NCBI GenBank assembly: GCA_933228895.1 | Contig: OW121846.1 | Span: forward strand, 7,285,915-7,349,914 | Source: Platycnemis pennipes | Lineage: Eukaryota; Arthropoda; Insecta; Odonata; Platycnemididae | Direction: 5' to 3' | DNA: 64,000 nucleotides | In this document: piece by piece, positions 44,300-54,900 of the stretch | Layout of the letters: every line of letters begins with the position of its first letter | How positions within the stretch are numbered: the first letter of the stretch is position 1 | Notes under the pieces: model-generated | Seen by the model: only the letters and a program-made list of their open reading frames with translations | The model's database searches: none | Told to the model about the DNA's origin: nothing | Program-made: the position numbers and the translations under genes

Positions 44300-46260
44300 C
44301 ACATTTCAAGAGCAAATTGTTAGGAGAATATTTATATAGTAATCCTAAAGCGAATTGGTCAAATGTGAGAGAGCTTCAGGGAAATAGATCCACAGTTCAC
44401 AGAATTGAAAATGATAAAGGAATTAGAGTCACCTGAGGGTTTAGAAAATGCCAATACTTAAAAAGCCTTCTTCCAAAGCGTATTCAACTCATCGTCACAC
44501 ATCGCAGTGGAACCTCCGCCGAAAACATTCAGTGAGTAAATGCCCGAATTAAAAATTTCATGTCGCGGAATAGAGCAGCAGTTAAAAAACATTAGTAAAA
44601 ACAAATCACCTGGTCCAGATCAAATTACTTCCCGGGTATATAAAACATTAGCTTCTGAAATAGCCCCCTATCTAGAAATAATATTCATTACACACTAAAG
44701 AACCACACAGTACCCAAGGATTGGAAAGTAGCTAACATTACACCTATTTCTAAAAGCGGTGATAGTCAAGAACCTAGTAACTATTGACCCATTTCAGTCG
44801 CGTCAATCTCTTGTAAGGTGTTTGAGCATATTGTAGCCATTTCAATCATGGGGCATCTGGATAGTCAGGGATTGCTCATAAACAGCCAACATGGGTTCCT
44901 GAAAGGTAGATCTTGCGAAACACAATTAACTTTATCCGTTCGTGATATTTTAGTCTACGGCGAAAACAGTACTGACGTTGATGCGATATTTTAGATTTTA
45001 AAAAGGCATTCGATAAAGTTCCTCATTATAAATTAATCATGAAATTAGATAGTTTTAGTGTTAATAATGACGTTGGAAGTTGGGTAAACGATTTTTAAGT
45101 GGGCGAGAGCAGAGGGTTGTCATATATGGTATATTGTCGGACACAATCTAAGTCATATCAAGCGTAGTATGTCCGCTTCTATTTCCTTTATACAAACACG
45201 ATTTGGGTACCGTAGTTAGTAGTAAGCTTAGACTTTTTGTAGACGATGCTGTAGTGTATAGGGGTATATGAAAAGAATAAGACGGGAAATCGCTTAGGAA
45301 GGATTTAGATGCAATTCAAGAGTGGTGTGACAAATGGCAGTTAGTGGTGTACCAATCACTAAAGATTTATCGTGGGGAAGACACATCCGGGGAATATGCG
45401 GTCGGTCGAAGAGAAAGCTAGGAATTATAAAAAGAGTACTTGGGAAATGTGAAGAGAAGACAAAAGAGCGATGTTACTTTTCACTAGTTATGCCCTACCT
45501 TGAGAATGCAGCCAGTGTATGGGATCCTAATGAATTAGGTTTGATCAGAGAACTATGGAGCGTGCAGCGTAGAGCAGCTAGGTTCGTCAAAAGGTGTTAC
45601 GATATAGGATGAGAAGCAAAAACTTTAGCGTTCCACAGGGTAAAGAGATTTATTCCGACATGTTTCACTTCACTGAAGCATCATCAGGTACATGTACAAG
45701 AAAAAGATGAGCCTATTTGATGAACCCTTTGGACCCCTATATATTCATGTGCCTCATCTTTTTCTTGTACATGTACCTGATGATGCTTCAGTGAAGTGAA
45801 ACATGTCGGAATAAATCTCTTTACCCTGTGGAACGCTAAAGTTTTTACTTCTCATCCTATATTATGGAATTCCACAAAGTCTTGGCCTCTACCATCCACT
45901 GCAGGTGTTACGATAGGTTGAGTAGTGTATCAGAATTAATACAAGAATTAGGGTGAGAGTCATTATCAGAGCGTAGGTTAAGGTACAGATTAAATCTATT
46001 AGGGAAATTTCAATCGGAGAGCTTTACTGAAGATGTTAGGCACATTAAAATCACCAGCGTATAATGCTAGATTCGACCAGATAAATAAGATTAGAGAGAT
46101 GGCGTACTGATAGATTAAAAATGTCATTTTTCCCCCGTACTATAAAAGAACACATTACACACGATAGCAAAGGGATAGGTAGGGGAAATATTTTAGAGAA
46201 GTTTGTAGTGCATGATGCATCTATTAATCCCTTATATACCATATATAATAGCAATCTAGT
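44300..46260 (+). pseudogene. CR1 ORF2: degenerate RT and C-terminal region
   Basis: Aligns with 37892-40020 but with many stops, deletions and frame changes. The QHGF/RKGRS region, the AFDKVP block and a LFVDDAVVYRG version of the catalytic block (near 45235-45270) can still be read. The GVPQGS block is deleted, and the segment between WCDKWQL and the TKDLSW region is also deleted (about 45340). The C-terminal domain resumes at KDLSWGRHIRGICGRSKRKL (45358) and, after the foldback insertion, runs to the RTI-like motif near 46140. Confidence 0.75.
45605..45902. mobile_element. Foldback insertion with near-perfect 110-bp arms
   Basis: Inserted in the CR1 and flanked by exact AGGTGTTACGATA (13 bp; 45592-45604 and 45903-45915). 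The uninterrupted CR1 at 39650 confirms the site. Arms 45602-45711 and 45753-45862 are reverse complements with a single mismatch, around a 41-bp loop. Each arm carries CTGATGA, a CTTC/GAAG hairpin and GAAACATGTC (plus strand 45777-45807), the motif also seen at the Penelope-like 3' end at 51075-51104. I read it as a terminal-repeat-only derivative of a PLE. A 13-bp duplication suggests target-primed insertion rather than cut-and-paste. Confidence 0.8.
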
Positions 46261-46374
46261 TGTATGAGACCCTGTAGTTGCTTGTTTGCATGACGGTAGT
46301 TCACGCTTGGCGATCTTCACCCCCTGCCACACACCCTCGCGGTGGCTTGTAGCGTATCGTGTAGATGTAGATGA

Positions 46375-46688
46375 ACCCCAGAAGGAGTGATTGGTGTTAC
46401 CCGCTTATTAGTGTTCCTTGACGTGGTCTCCTGAAATCCGCGGAAAGGAATCACTAAATGGTGAGTGTTTGTAGTCTGTGGGTTTCACTGACGAGAAATT
46501 AACTTCTCCGCAAACAACCACGGATAGAGTGATCCTTAATGTGTGCATGATTTTGTGCCCATTTGTGTGAATCTTTCTTGGGCGGTCAAAATTCCCTACC
46601 CTTCCACGTTTGGTGCGTCAAACATTACGGCCATTAGAGTTTTTCTTTTCATTAAGTACATTTAAGGTCGTAGAGCTCCACCTTTTCT
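46375..46688. other. No recognisable feature
   Basis: Intergenic sequence between the CR1 tail and the second Penelope-like element; could be its 5' part, but no motif is readable. Confidence 0.45.
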
Positions 46689-48850
46689 TTGTTTCAGACG
46701 ACTACTTTAGTTAGGGTAATTATCTTGACTGACCCTACCTCCAATTTTCACGAGGAGATAATATCCACCCACTGCTTGTTTTCCTACCGCCATAAATTGA
46801 AACTTACTAGAATGAACCCACGTCCACCCCAAGGCTTTATGGTCTACGAAAACCTCACAAACCAGATATGCCAGTGCGCGCAGTGATCCACCCTGTACAC
46901 AGCGCCGAGCCATCTTATGCATCTAAATAATACCCTGCAAGCCACGACAAAGGTGTGTGGCAGGGGGTGAATTCTCACTAAATATGCACTACATATCATG
47001 CATTCAAAAGGATTAGTATTAATATATTAGTCATACTGCATTATTTGAAAAGATAAAAATAGCAAACTAAGCATGCAAAAACGTGCTGTTAGTTGGGTTA
47101 CCTTCAAGTTTTTATACCAACATGCAACTACATATGCTATGGATTAATTCATTCGTAATTGGACGTATTAACCGCTACTCATATCCCTAATTGTACGAGG
47201 AAAAAATGACCTTTTGAAACTGTCAGTTGGGCAATTAATTTCTCTAATTTTTTAATTATGGTGCAGTCTACCATAGTAAGTTGGGGTTTGCAAAATATTT
47301 ACAACGTCATCACTGAAAATATTATCTTGGAATTTATTTAGGAGATTAAGTCTAAATTTCAACCTGCGATCTGACAATGATTCACATTGTTATTCATTTA
47401 CTAGATTGGTAACGCCAATATAGTTAGGGTAGTGCATATGTCGTTACCTTCTCTTCTCCACGCTGAATCTCCTCCTTCGCCAATTCACTAATTTCAAATC
47501 CTCATATGGAGACAAGAACTCGATATATTTGGTGAATTAGCTAAGGGAACTTCACATACCCCCAGAAGCAAATTTTTGTAATTTGCCGTAAAAAAACCTG
47601 CTCAATTCCGTGCCCGCAAAAGAAGTCCCAATGTTCCTTGCAGTTGCCTGTTTGGAGAAGGCTGGTTGTAGAGAAGCAGAAACACTTTTAACCCTGTGCA
47701 TTCATCAGAACTATTTTATGTTTAGTGGTTCGATCCATGAACAGGCTGTTGACTCGGCGATGGGTTTACCACTATCACCGATCCTCACTGACATTTTGGA
47801 TATCTTGACTCCAAAACATTTTTATCTGCCTAAAAAATCTCTCTGTTCCCAATACAATTTCAAGGGGAAGGACTTATTCAAGGAGGAGACATTTCAAAAT
47901 GAAGTTTTTCTGTTTCTCAAGAACCTATATAACTATTTTGATATGTCAACGATGAGGTGTGTCTATGGCCTCAGCTAACTGGGCATATTCTTGGGGGTTC
48001 TGGACTCTCTTTACCCCAATATAATGTTCACGGTTGAACTTCGTGATAGAGAATTGAGTTTCTTAGAATTGAGTATTTCCCTCCAAGTAGGAAGACATTG
48101 GGATCAGAATGGTCTGAAAATTAAAAAATCAAACGGCTGGGATTTAAGTAGAAGTGCTAACAGAGGCCTCTTCTGGATGCATTGGTATACATATGTATCA
48201 AGAGCAGATTCTATTTACTCTTAATAATAAGGGTAAGAAATCAATAGTTTTACCACCACAACACACCATATATAGAAAAGACACGCTCAGAGATGTCATC
48301 ATTCCCAATTAGTCTAACCACCACCATTCCCAAAAATTAACATTCTTCCATTCACTTTTATACCGACTGCTATCCGTTCCGTTTACGAAAGCTGAATTAG
48401 GCGGAAAACTAGCGACCACTTAATCCATATCAGTAAAAGAAATGGGTATGAGGCTTCCGTTGTGAACACCAAACAACAATGAAAACGAACAACTACATTG
48501 TCAACTAGCCTTCACTCACCTGGAGTTATATTTTAAAGTGCTAAGGACTCGATTAACTGCGAGGAAAAAAGTGGTGTGCATAAGCTTAAGTGTGATACAA
48601 ATGGCTGCAATTGTTTTTATGTGGGACAAACTGGATGTACCTTAAGTACTAGGACAAAAGTAAATTGTAAATATTTTACAAATTGTGACGAAAAATCAAT
48701 TTGTGCCAGTCATTCCTTTAATTTCAATCGTATGTCTAATTTTAAAGTGTAGATTTGACATGCATGTGACGAAGGCACCAAGCTGAATTTCATTGCGAAC
48801 TGCGAACTCACGACATTTGCCAGGCATCATGGTAAGAAGTTACTGAACTA
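46689..48850 (+). pseudogene. Penelope-like element RT and GIY-YIG endonuclease, copy 2
   Basis: Decayed PLE polyprotein split by a CR1 fragment (46922-47435). In order: DPTSNFHEE (46740); PRLYGLRKPHKPDMPVRAV (about 46815-46880), the RT entry motif; after the insertion a YGDKNSIYL region; AMGLPLSPILTDILD (47756-47800), the RT motif B region; GVLDSLYPNIMFTVELRDRE near 47995-48060; and a GIY-YIG-type stretch HKLKCDTNGCNCFYVGQTG (48578-48634) with STRTK after it. The linkage of RT to GIY-YIG nuclease is diagnostic of PLEs. The YxDD block is not cleanly readable. Many stops. Confidence 0.85.
46922..47435 (-). mobile_element. CR1 subfamily b fragment inside the Penelope-like element
   Basis: Minus-strand 3' part of CR1 subfamily b: the complement of GGCTTGCAGGGTATTATTTAG at the left end, TGTGTGGCAGGGGGTGAA next to it, and decayed C-terminal coding to about 47435 where FTDDV and RLKFRLN-like segments fall. 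It matches the copies at 51240-51622 and 60035-60540. Penelope-like copy 1 is continuous at the equivalent point (27365-27385), so this is an insertion. No clear duplication. Confidence 0.7.
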
Positions 48851-50035
48851 GGTGGGTCCATTGCATTCCTCTTTACCAAGTCCCTGTCGGTCGCGCCGTC
48901 CTTCAGCCCAATGCTTCAACCTTAGCTTCCGTACCTTATTTGTCCTCTCCCCCCCCCCTCATAACCATACCACCCCTCCCTCTGGAAACACTATAAATAT
49001 GAATCCACCACTTGAAAATTTTGAATTGACCCTTGATAGTGACACGGAAGAGCTGAAACCGGGTCGGGTTGTACCCATGAAGTGGTGTGAAATAATGACA
49101 AAGTTTCCTTGATTGCAGCCCTTCACCACAATAGTGTACGCCCACACAGTCTTCCAGGCAAAGGCGGTCGGAGTTGTGAGGGGCAAGGTGCTTTCTCACA
49201 GCAGCGCCGGGAGTTGTCCACGTTGCTTTCTCAGCAGAATGGTCTGAAAGCTAAAAGACTGTGATTTCAGTAGATGCGCTAAAAGAGGCCTCTTGTGGAT
49301 GCATCCGTCAAACCTCCAAGCAGAGGACACGTTTGGGACCGAAAAAATTGCCCACCCTTGAGAGGTGTCCGCTATATCTAGGAAGCCGGATTTAGGAGAG
49401 GTTTTTCTAAGCAGTAACAAACGAGTTACAATGCAGAGGAATTTAATCCGGCATTTATACGTTTGCTTTTTAGATCTTTGAAAAATATACCTATTCTTTA
49501 TAAAAATCATAAAAAAGAAACAACTATACAACTTTTAGCACCATCATAACCAAAACTCAATGGGAAAGAGATAGTACATGCAGGTTAGATATGAAAATAG
49601 GTCTAATTCGAGTTACCTAAGGAATGGTACGTACATAGTCTTTGAAACTAATAAAATAATATCAGCTAAGGATAAATCTCCTTCCATTTTATCCTATTTC
49701 CTCAAAATCATAGAGATATATGCAAAAATGGACCTCCTATTTTTAATTAAAATGAGGCAAGTATATTGCGTTGACTACGGTTGTGAACAGCATTTTCTTC
49801 TGTAAACCATTAGTCTACGTAAATTATTTTTCTGATAGAAAAAATGAAATATGAAATTACACTCCTTTCATATATGTTCTATTGCAAAAAACTGTAAACT
49901 CAAAAATGCCATGAAACCTACCGGTATTAAATGAAGATTTTAGTATAATCTTCTGTTTCTTTGAGGTAGATTCACATAGTTGTTTCTCAACGTGCGATCC
50001 CACCGCAAAAATCAGCTGTAGTCCTGAGGCATCCC
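48851..50035. other. Mostly unassigned; short Penelope-like fragment
   Basis: Contains a C-rich run near 48945-48960 and, at 49238-49320, a short plus-strand fragment matching Penelope-like copy 2 at 48107-48185 (AGAATGGTCTGAAA, AGAGGCCTCTT, TGGATGCAT). The rest is AT-rich and unassigned. The open frames are not convincing. Confidence 0.5.
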
Positions 50036-50039
50036 CTTT

Positions 50040-50605
50040 GCTTAAAAAATCTTGTTTTACGTCCTGGATACTTCTCCAAGTTTCTGTTATGGCCAGTATT
50101 TTAGTCTTTCACTACTGCGATCCATTGCACTGTCATCATTACTTTCAATATTTTCTGATTTGGAAACCATTATCGCATCAGAAATTAGGTCATCAGTCCT
50201 AAGGGTCCTCTGTGCATAAGTACTCAGCTATGTCGGCATAGTCCTTATCTCCTTCTCCCCTGTATTTTTGATCAGGTTTTCAATTCTTCGTGGCTGGAGT
50301 TCTTGCTCTCGACAACAAGCTCAGTATTGACATCGTCGTAATGGAATCCAGCTTTCATGAAACAGTTATGTACACCTGGTCCTTTAACATCATTCACAGA
50401 TGAAACTATCCGTAGAATGGCATCGAGAACATTGATCCTTTTTGAGAGCTCGTTTGCTGGTTTCCTACCTTTAGTTGACATTAAAATGTGTCTCAGCATC
50501 CTCTTCCTATAATGAAGTTGAAATTATGGATCCAAAGGCTGAAAAGTTGATGTCGTGTTGAGTGGAAAGAAAGTAATTCCACATTTTCTTAACTTCAAGT
50601 CCGGA
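50040..50605 (-). pseudogene. pogo/Tigger-type transposase C-terminal relic
   Basis: Minus strand. Reads LKLRKCGITFFPLNTTSTFQ, then PLDP, then HYRKRMLRHILMSTKGRKP, then INVLDAILRIVSSVNDVKGP and NCFMKAGFHYDD. In pogo/Tigger DDE transposases the end of the catalytic domain reads LPPNTTSxxQPLDQGII...YR and is followed by a V-DAI-WI...V-xTIxNCFxKAGF region, so the match is specific. The TC1/mariner-superfamily catalytic Asp residues lie further upstream and are not seen. A third Penelope-like 3' end inserts directly beyond it (50619). Confidence 0.75.
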
Positions 50606-50618
50606 TGGGATGGGAAAC

Positions 50619-51035
50619 ATTCCGGGAGTGCTATGAGAGGGGGAAGGGTGGGGAGGAGGGAGGGGTCGGCTGAGTGTGGGGACGAGGAACAATCCTTGGC
50701 ATGTTGGAGGAACAAGGATGACTCGTCAGCCTTCGCCCGACACCTCTTGGAGACGGGGCACCGAAGCAGTTTTGAGCCAGAAATACTGCATCATTTTACT
50801 GGGAAGGAAGATGGATGCCTTGGAGATTCGGGAGATCAGCCTAAATGGGAAAGACCTTCTCAATGACATAACCTTCCCAAACCCATCCCCCTTAGTACTC
50901 ATCACCTTAAACACTTCTCCCTCCCCCCCCCCCCTCCTCCCCCTCCCAAACAACCCTCGTGATTTCCTCGTCCCCACACTCAGCCAACCCCCTCCCTCCT
51001 CCCCACCCTTCCCCCTCTCATAGCACTCCCGGAAT
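50619..51035 (+). mobile_element. Penelope-like 3' end bounded by 70-bp inverted repeats
   Basis: Left arm 50619-50689 and right arm 50964-51035 are near-identical inverted copies (ATTCCGGGAGTGCTATGAGA, a G-rich stretch, CTGAGTGTGGGGACGAGGAA). Between them lies the C-terminal tail of a PLE polyprotein. Penelope-like elements commonly carry inverted or complex terminal repeats (pLTRs). A T/C-rich low-complexity stretch at 50917-50947 precedes the right arm. Confidence 0.7.
50690..50890 (+). pseudogene. Penelope-like polyprotein C-terminal tail, copy 3
   Basis: Two frames joined by one frameshift: KDDSSAFARHLLETGHRSSF followed by EPEILHH (50715-50795), then KMDALEIREISLNGKDLLND (about 50808-50868). 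The order SAFAxHLxxTGH then a LExxEI...LLN motif is the segment directly after the GIY-YIG endonuclease in PLEs. RT and nuclease are absent, so the copy is a 3' fragment. Confidence 0.7.
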
Positions 51036-51062
51036 ATATAAACCTGTGTTCTGCTGATAATA

Positions 51063-51115
51063 ATTTTAATGTACCTGAGGATGGCTTGACAGCCGAAACC
51101 GGTCGTTCGTTTAAT
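51063..51115 (+). ncRNA. Hammerhead-ribozyme-like motif
   Basis: Core elements in order: CUGAGGA (51075-51081), hairpin GGCU/AGCC (51083-51086 with 51091-51094), GAAA (51095-51098), a 2-bp stem III (A51098-U51103, C51099-G51102) and GUC ending at 51104 as predicted cleavage site. The sequence before the core (51065-51074) pairs with that after the GUC (51105-51114): 8 of 10 positions, one of them G-U, with two U-U mismatches. One extra U (51082) between the core and stem II departs from the consensus. Minimal hammerheads are known in Penelope-like terminal repeats, and this lies just downstream of a PLE 3' end. Confidence 0.5.
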
Positions 51116-51239
51116 GAAATTGTGGAAGTCACAACGCTTTTCATTGTTATTATGGAATCCTTCCACTGCGTGAAAGCTTCAAATTTCAATTTAAATTTCA
51201 AGATAGTATTTTCGCTGATAACTTTAAAAATGTTTTGCG

Positions 51240-51622
51240 AACTCCGACGTACATACTACGGTAGACTGGACCATAATCATTAAATTAGAGAAATGGATTG
51301 CCGAACTGACAGATTCCAAATGTCCTCTTTCCCTTGCACAGTTAGCGATTTGAATAGCGGTAAATATACGGCATGGCATATGGCATAAATACGAGTGTAT
51401 CAATGAATAGGATAGATAGTTGCATGTTGGTATAAGGACTTTACATTAACCCAACTAACAGCATAATACTGCATGCTTGCTTTGCCTTTTTTTAACTAAT
51501 TTAAAAATTGAAGTTTAGACTAATATACTATTAATAATCTTTTTTATGCATGTTTGGTGTGAATTCACCGCCTGCCACACGCCTTTATGGTGGCTTGCAG
51601 GGTATAATGCAGATGTAGATAA
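51240..51622 (+). mobile_element. CR1 subfamily b 3' fragment
   Basis: End of the ORF2 C-terminal region (the GRLDHNH and MDCRTDRFQMSSFPCT-like stretch with breaks) and the 3' UTR, ending CTTTATGGTGGCTTGCAGGG and a GCAGATGTAGAT tail. Aligns with 60400-60600 and with the complement of 46922-47300. Confidence 0.75.
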
Positions 51623-51639
51623 ATTTCTCTGCCTCACAC

Positions 51640-52074
51640 ACACGAAAAATATCAAATTTCTAACATAAGCACAGCCTTTATTCTTTTTCCAGCCATTTTC
51701 TGAGCAACGAAAGAACTGTTGAAGGATAGAATAGATAAGTATTTATTTCAAGAGCCTAGTCCTTTGAACTCTAGGTTCAAATATGTTACAGTTATGGCAT
51801 AAATACACTCTCTCATTTACAAAATTACACGGTTAAATGTCCAAACAGTACAGAAGACCATTACAAAAATAATGAGTGGCATTTACGAAATAATGGTTGG
51901 CCGGGGTCCCAAGAAATAACAATCCTCGTCACCTACCTCCATCGCACCAACCTCCACTCCAATAAGTATTACTTCCTGGGTGCAACTTTTAAGTTTACTC
52001 ATTTTGGAGATAATTTATCGTGCATTTGCACTTACATGCCAGATGTAAAAAATTACTTACACCATTTCTCATCA
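51640..52074. other. Likely 3' UTR of the minus-strand LINE plus unassigned sequence
   Basis: Part of it (about 51900-52074) may be the 3' UTR of the LINE read on the minus strand; no polyA/T run is present to fix its end. Nothing else identified. Confidence 0.4.
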
Positions 52075-54900
52075 CTTAATAAATACAGTACAATTGTTCT
52101 TTGAAGTTGCCGTTAGGTGCGAGTCTAATTTCCAATGGCAATGTATTCCAGATGCGGGTTGCCTGTACCAAGAGTAATTTACTGTAAGAAATAGTTCGGT
52201 GTTGTGGGAAGTGCAGGTTGTCAAGGGGGGGTAAGGGCGTGTAACTCTTTGTTTGATTTCTCCTGAGAACGTAAATTGTGTGTATAGATTTGCTTTCTCT
52301 CAATGTATACGAATGTGTTTATATTTAGGGATGTTCTAGGTAAACCTTACACTTGCATTCATGGTTTTCTGCTGCCTATGGTTTAGTTTCTCGCTAAGGT
52401 CATTGTATACTGCACAGCGATAATCAAAATATGGGTGTATTAGTGTAGTGATTATTTTATGACTAATTCCGATCGGTAGGCTATTTCTATGTCTTTTAAG
52501 CTGGGCCGGAGTTCATCACGTGTTCATTCCAAGAAAGAGTTTCATCAATTTTCACTCCCAAATATAATACAGATTTAGAGTAATCTATCGTACAACGTTG
52601 CACTGTTATCTTAGGGACAATGCAACTTACGTATTTAATGAGGTTGTTGCTCCCAATAGTGATTGCTTTAGTTTTAGTTGGATTTATAAAAATATTATTG
52701 TTGCTAGCCCAAGTGCAAATGCTATTTTTTGCATCCGAACTGTTCTGTTGGTCCATATACCCCAGGGATCCCGATAGCCATTGGTCTGTCATCAGGTTTC
52801 CCACGGACTGAACCAACAGAGCTTGACAAGCATCCATGCCCTGGGTGGAGAGAAACCCACCCAGGCGGGACTCGAACCCGTGACCCCAGGATTAGCAGGC
52901 GAGGACTTAACCTCGCCGCCTCCTGGGCCGGCAATAGATATCTTCGTTCGCCTAGCGGATTGTCTCAGGCAGTCAGGAAGGGGGACAAGAGATTTAAATT
53001 TGCTGATTATCAGCATAAAGGTAGTAGTTACAATGTTTAAGATACTTTGGTAATTCTCTTAGGAACATTGAGAACAATAGTGGTGACAGCACTGAACGTT
53101 GAGTAATCCGGTGGATATTGGTTTCCATGTTGATATTGAATCATCATCATCTTTAACAGCATGCATGCAGCCTGTCAGGTATGACTGGAACCAATTCAAG
53201 GAGCTTGATTAGAAATTTAAATTACAAGTTTTGGAAGCAGGATTTCGTGGTTGATGGAATCGAAAGCTTTTTTAAAATCCAATAAAATCAGAATGGTTAA
53301 TTTTATATTCTCTCTGTTCAATCTAATGTCCTCAGTTATTTTTAGAAGAGCTCTTTGAGTACTATGATTCGTTTTAAAGGCTGATTGATGTATGTCCATA
53401 AGGTTATTCTCTGAAAGGTATTCTGAAACTTGCGAAACAATTCTTTCTATTCCTTTAGAAAGCGCACTGAGTATGGAAATTGGCCTTAAGTCCAATACTT
53501 CTTTGGGATTGGCCACTTTGGGAATTGGCCCAATAAATGCCTTTTTCCAGCGAGAAGGAAAGCCTGAGTTTAATAGACTGTACTGATAAATTTGTTGCAT
53601 AACAGGTAGAATTTCGTTCAAGCACAGGTGAGTAAACTTAATTTGAATCTCGTCCAGACTTGTTGCAATAGATTTCGTTCGAAGAATTTCGTTTCTTACA
53701 GTGGAAGGAAGTGGCAAAGTGAAATAAAAGTTATTATCCTCAAGCGGTGTCAAATTATGAGTGGCCGGGTGAGGTTGATGTGAGTGTGGTAGCGATAGAA
53801 AAAATCATTCATATCTTCCAAAGGAGGAGTACCATTAGGTGCATCAGTTCTTCGACTTATGATTCTGTATTTACTCATGTCCGACCAAAGGCTTCGGGAA
53901 TATTTTGCATTACTGAATTTTTCCTCAAGGAACTTATTTTTCTGGAATGTAATTAGGCAGTCTACTTTATTCCTAAGCCATTTAAATCGATCATGAGAGC
54001 ATGGGTTTTTTGATCTGATACATTTCTTTCTCTCGCGATCTCTTTCTTTCATCAAGAGTCGTACATCAGGTGTCAGCCAAGGGGTAGGTTTATGCCTGGT
54101 GCGGAAGAATCTCAATGGTGCATATTTATCCAGCTATTTGGAAAGGATCACAGAGAAGAGGTTTATTTTGTAATCGATACCCTCTGCTTCAAACATCTCT
54201 ATCCAATTTTGAGTCTCAAATTCTCTGGTTAGATTTTCTGCGTCGATGTTCTCGTAGTTACGGCCGCTACAAACTTTTTTTTTGTTTTTCCGGAATTGAT
54301 AGTGCGTGAGAGATATATACCAAGTCATGGAAGGATAGAAAAGTAACTGGATATTGCCCGTGTTTAATGACCTTATCTGTCTGATCCGTTACAAATGGGT
54401 CCAGCGAAGAGCTGCTTTGGGCTAGGTGATGGGTTGATCTAAATGGAACTAGGTGGAGGTTAAGAGAGTAGAATACACTAGACAACTACCGTCTCTCCGG
54501 TTTATCGGTTTCAAAATTGACATTAAAGTCACCCGTAAGGATAATATTTTCATACAAGGGCACCATTTCAAACAAGGCTTCCTCTAACTCAGTAGGGAAC
54601 CACATTTTAGGTAAACAACCATCAGGAGGATCTTCTTACTCGAGACAATGATTTCCAAGATAAGATATTCGAGGGCACAACCTTGTCTCGGCGATGCCCC
54701 GAGCTGACGCACTTGGAAATCGCTTTTTCATGAATGAATGTTGCGACTCCCACTTTTTCCATTCTATCACACCGGAACAGAGAGTAGCCATGCAGGGATA
54801 CGTGTGCCGCGGAAAATGTGGGTTTAAGCCACGTCTCGGAGATTGCAATGACGTGGAATGAGTGCTCCTGAAATTATGTCCCAAATTATTCAAAGTTTAA
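52075..54900 (-). pseudogene. ORF2 of the Jockey-superfamily LINE
   Basis: Endonuclease: FHVIAISETWLKPTFS (54826-54870, with the metal-binding Glu), GYSLFRCDRMEKVGVATFIH, LTGDFNVNFETDKPE (about 54500-54535), DPFVTDQTDKVIKHG and a FLSFHDLVYI stretch where SDH should be (here SFHD). Linker: TPWLTPDVRLLMKERDRER. RT: TSLDEIQIKFTHLCLNEIL, PISILSALSKGIERIV, HQSAFKTNHSTQRALL, LDFKKAFDSINHEILLPKL. The catalytic YADD reads YADN (near 53015), which alone would inactivate it. After the SINE: SICTWASNNNIFINPTKTKA, LYLGVKIDETLSWNEHV and a final RTISYSKLLLVQATRIWNTL. Confidence 0.85.
52735..52945 (-). mobile_element. tRNA-derived SINE inserted in the LINE RT
   Basis: Minus-strand SINE head with B box GGTTCGAGTCC (plus-strand 52868-52878) and an A-box-like GGCGGCGAGGTTAAGTCC upstream, followed by a body with GGTGGGTTTCTCTCCACCC. 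It interrupts ORF2 between the NEDI and SICTWASNNN parts (readable on either side). Target duplication not resolved. The body block also resembles part of the SINE at 39217 (GGTTTCTCTCCACCC), so they may share a body. Confidence 0.7.

Larger units (their letters stand above)
41956..46373 (+). mobile_element. CR1-type LINE with ORF1 and ORF2, near full length
   Basis: Longest CR1 in the window: ORF1 with an esterase-like domain (42003-43006), then ORF2 endonuclease, linker, RT and C-terminal parts, ending with the CTCGCGG-type 3' signature and GTAGATGTAGATG tail. The 5' limit is set where the neighbouring RTE-like relic stops and is uncertain. Interrupted by a 298-bp foldback at 45605-45902. 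The RT half is more decayed than in the copy at 37.9 kb. Confidence 0.85.

Noticed and set aside
45777..45807. Hammerhead ribozyme in the foldback at 45.6-45.9 kb
   Set aside because: Core and hairpin are present, but the flanks give only isolated pairs for stem I, so it is unlikely to cleave as it stands.
45605..45902. Palindrome considered as an assembly artefact (reverse-complement join)
   Set aside because: It is bounded by an exact 13-bp duplication, and an uninterrupted CR1 copy shows the empty site, so a real insertion is more likely.
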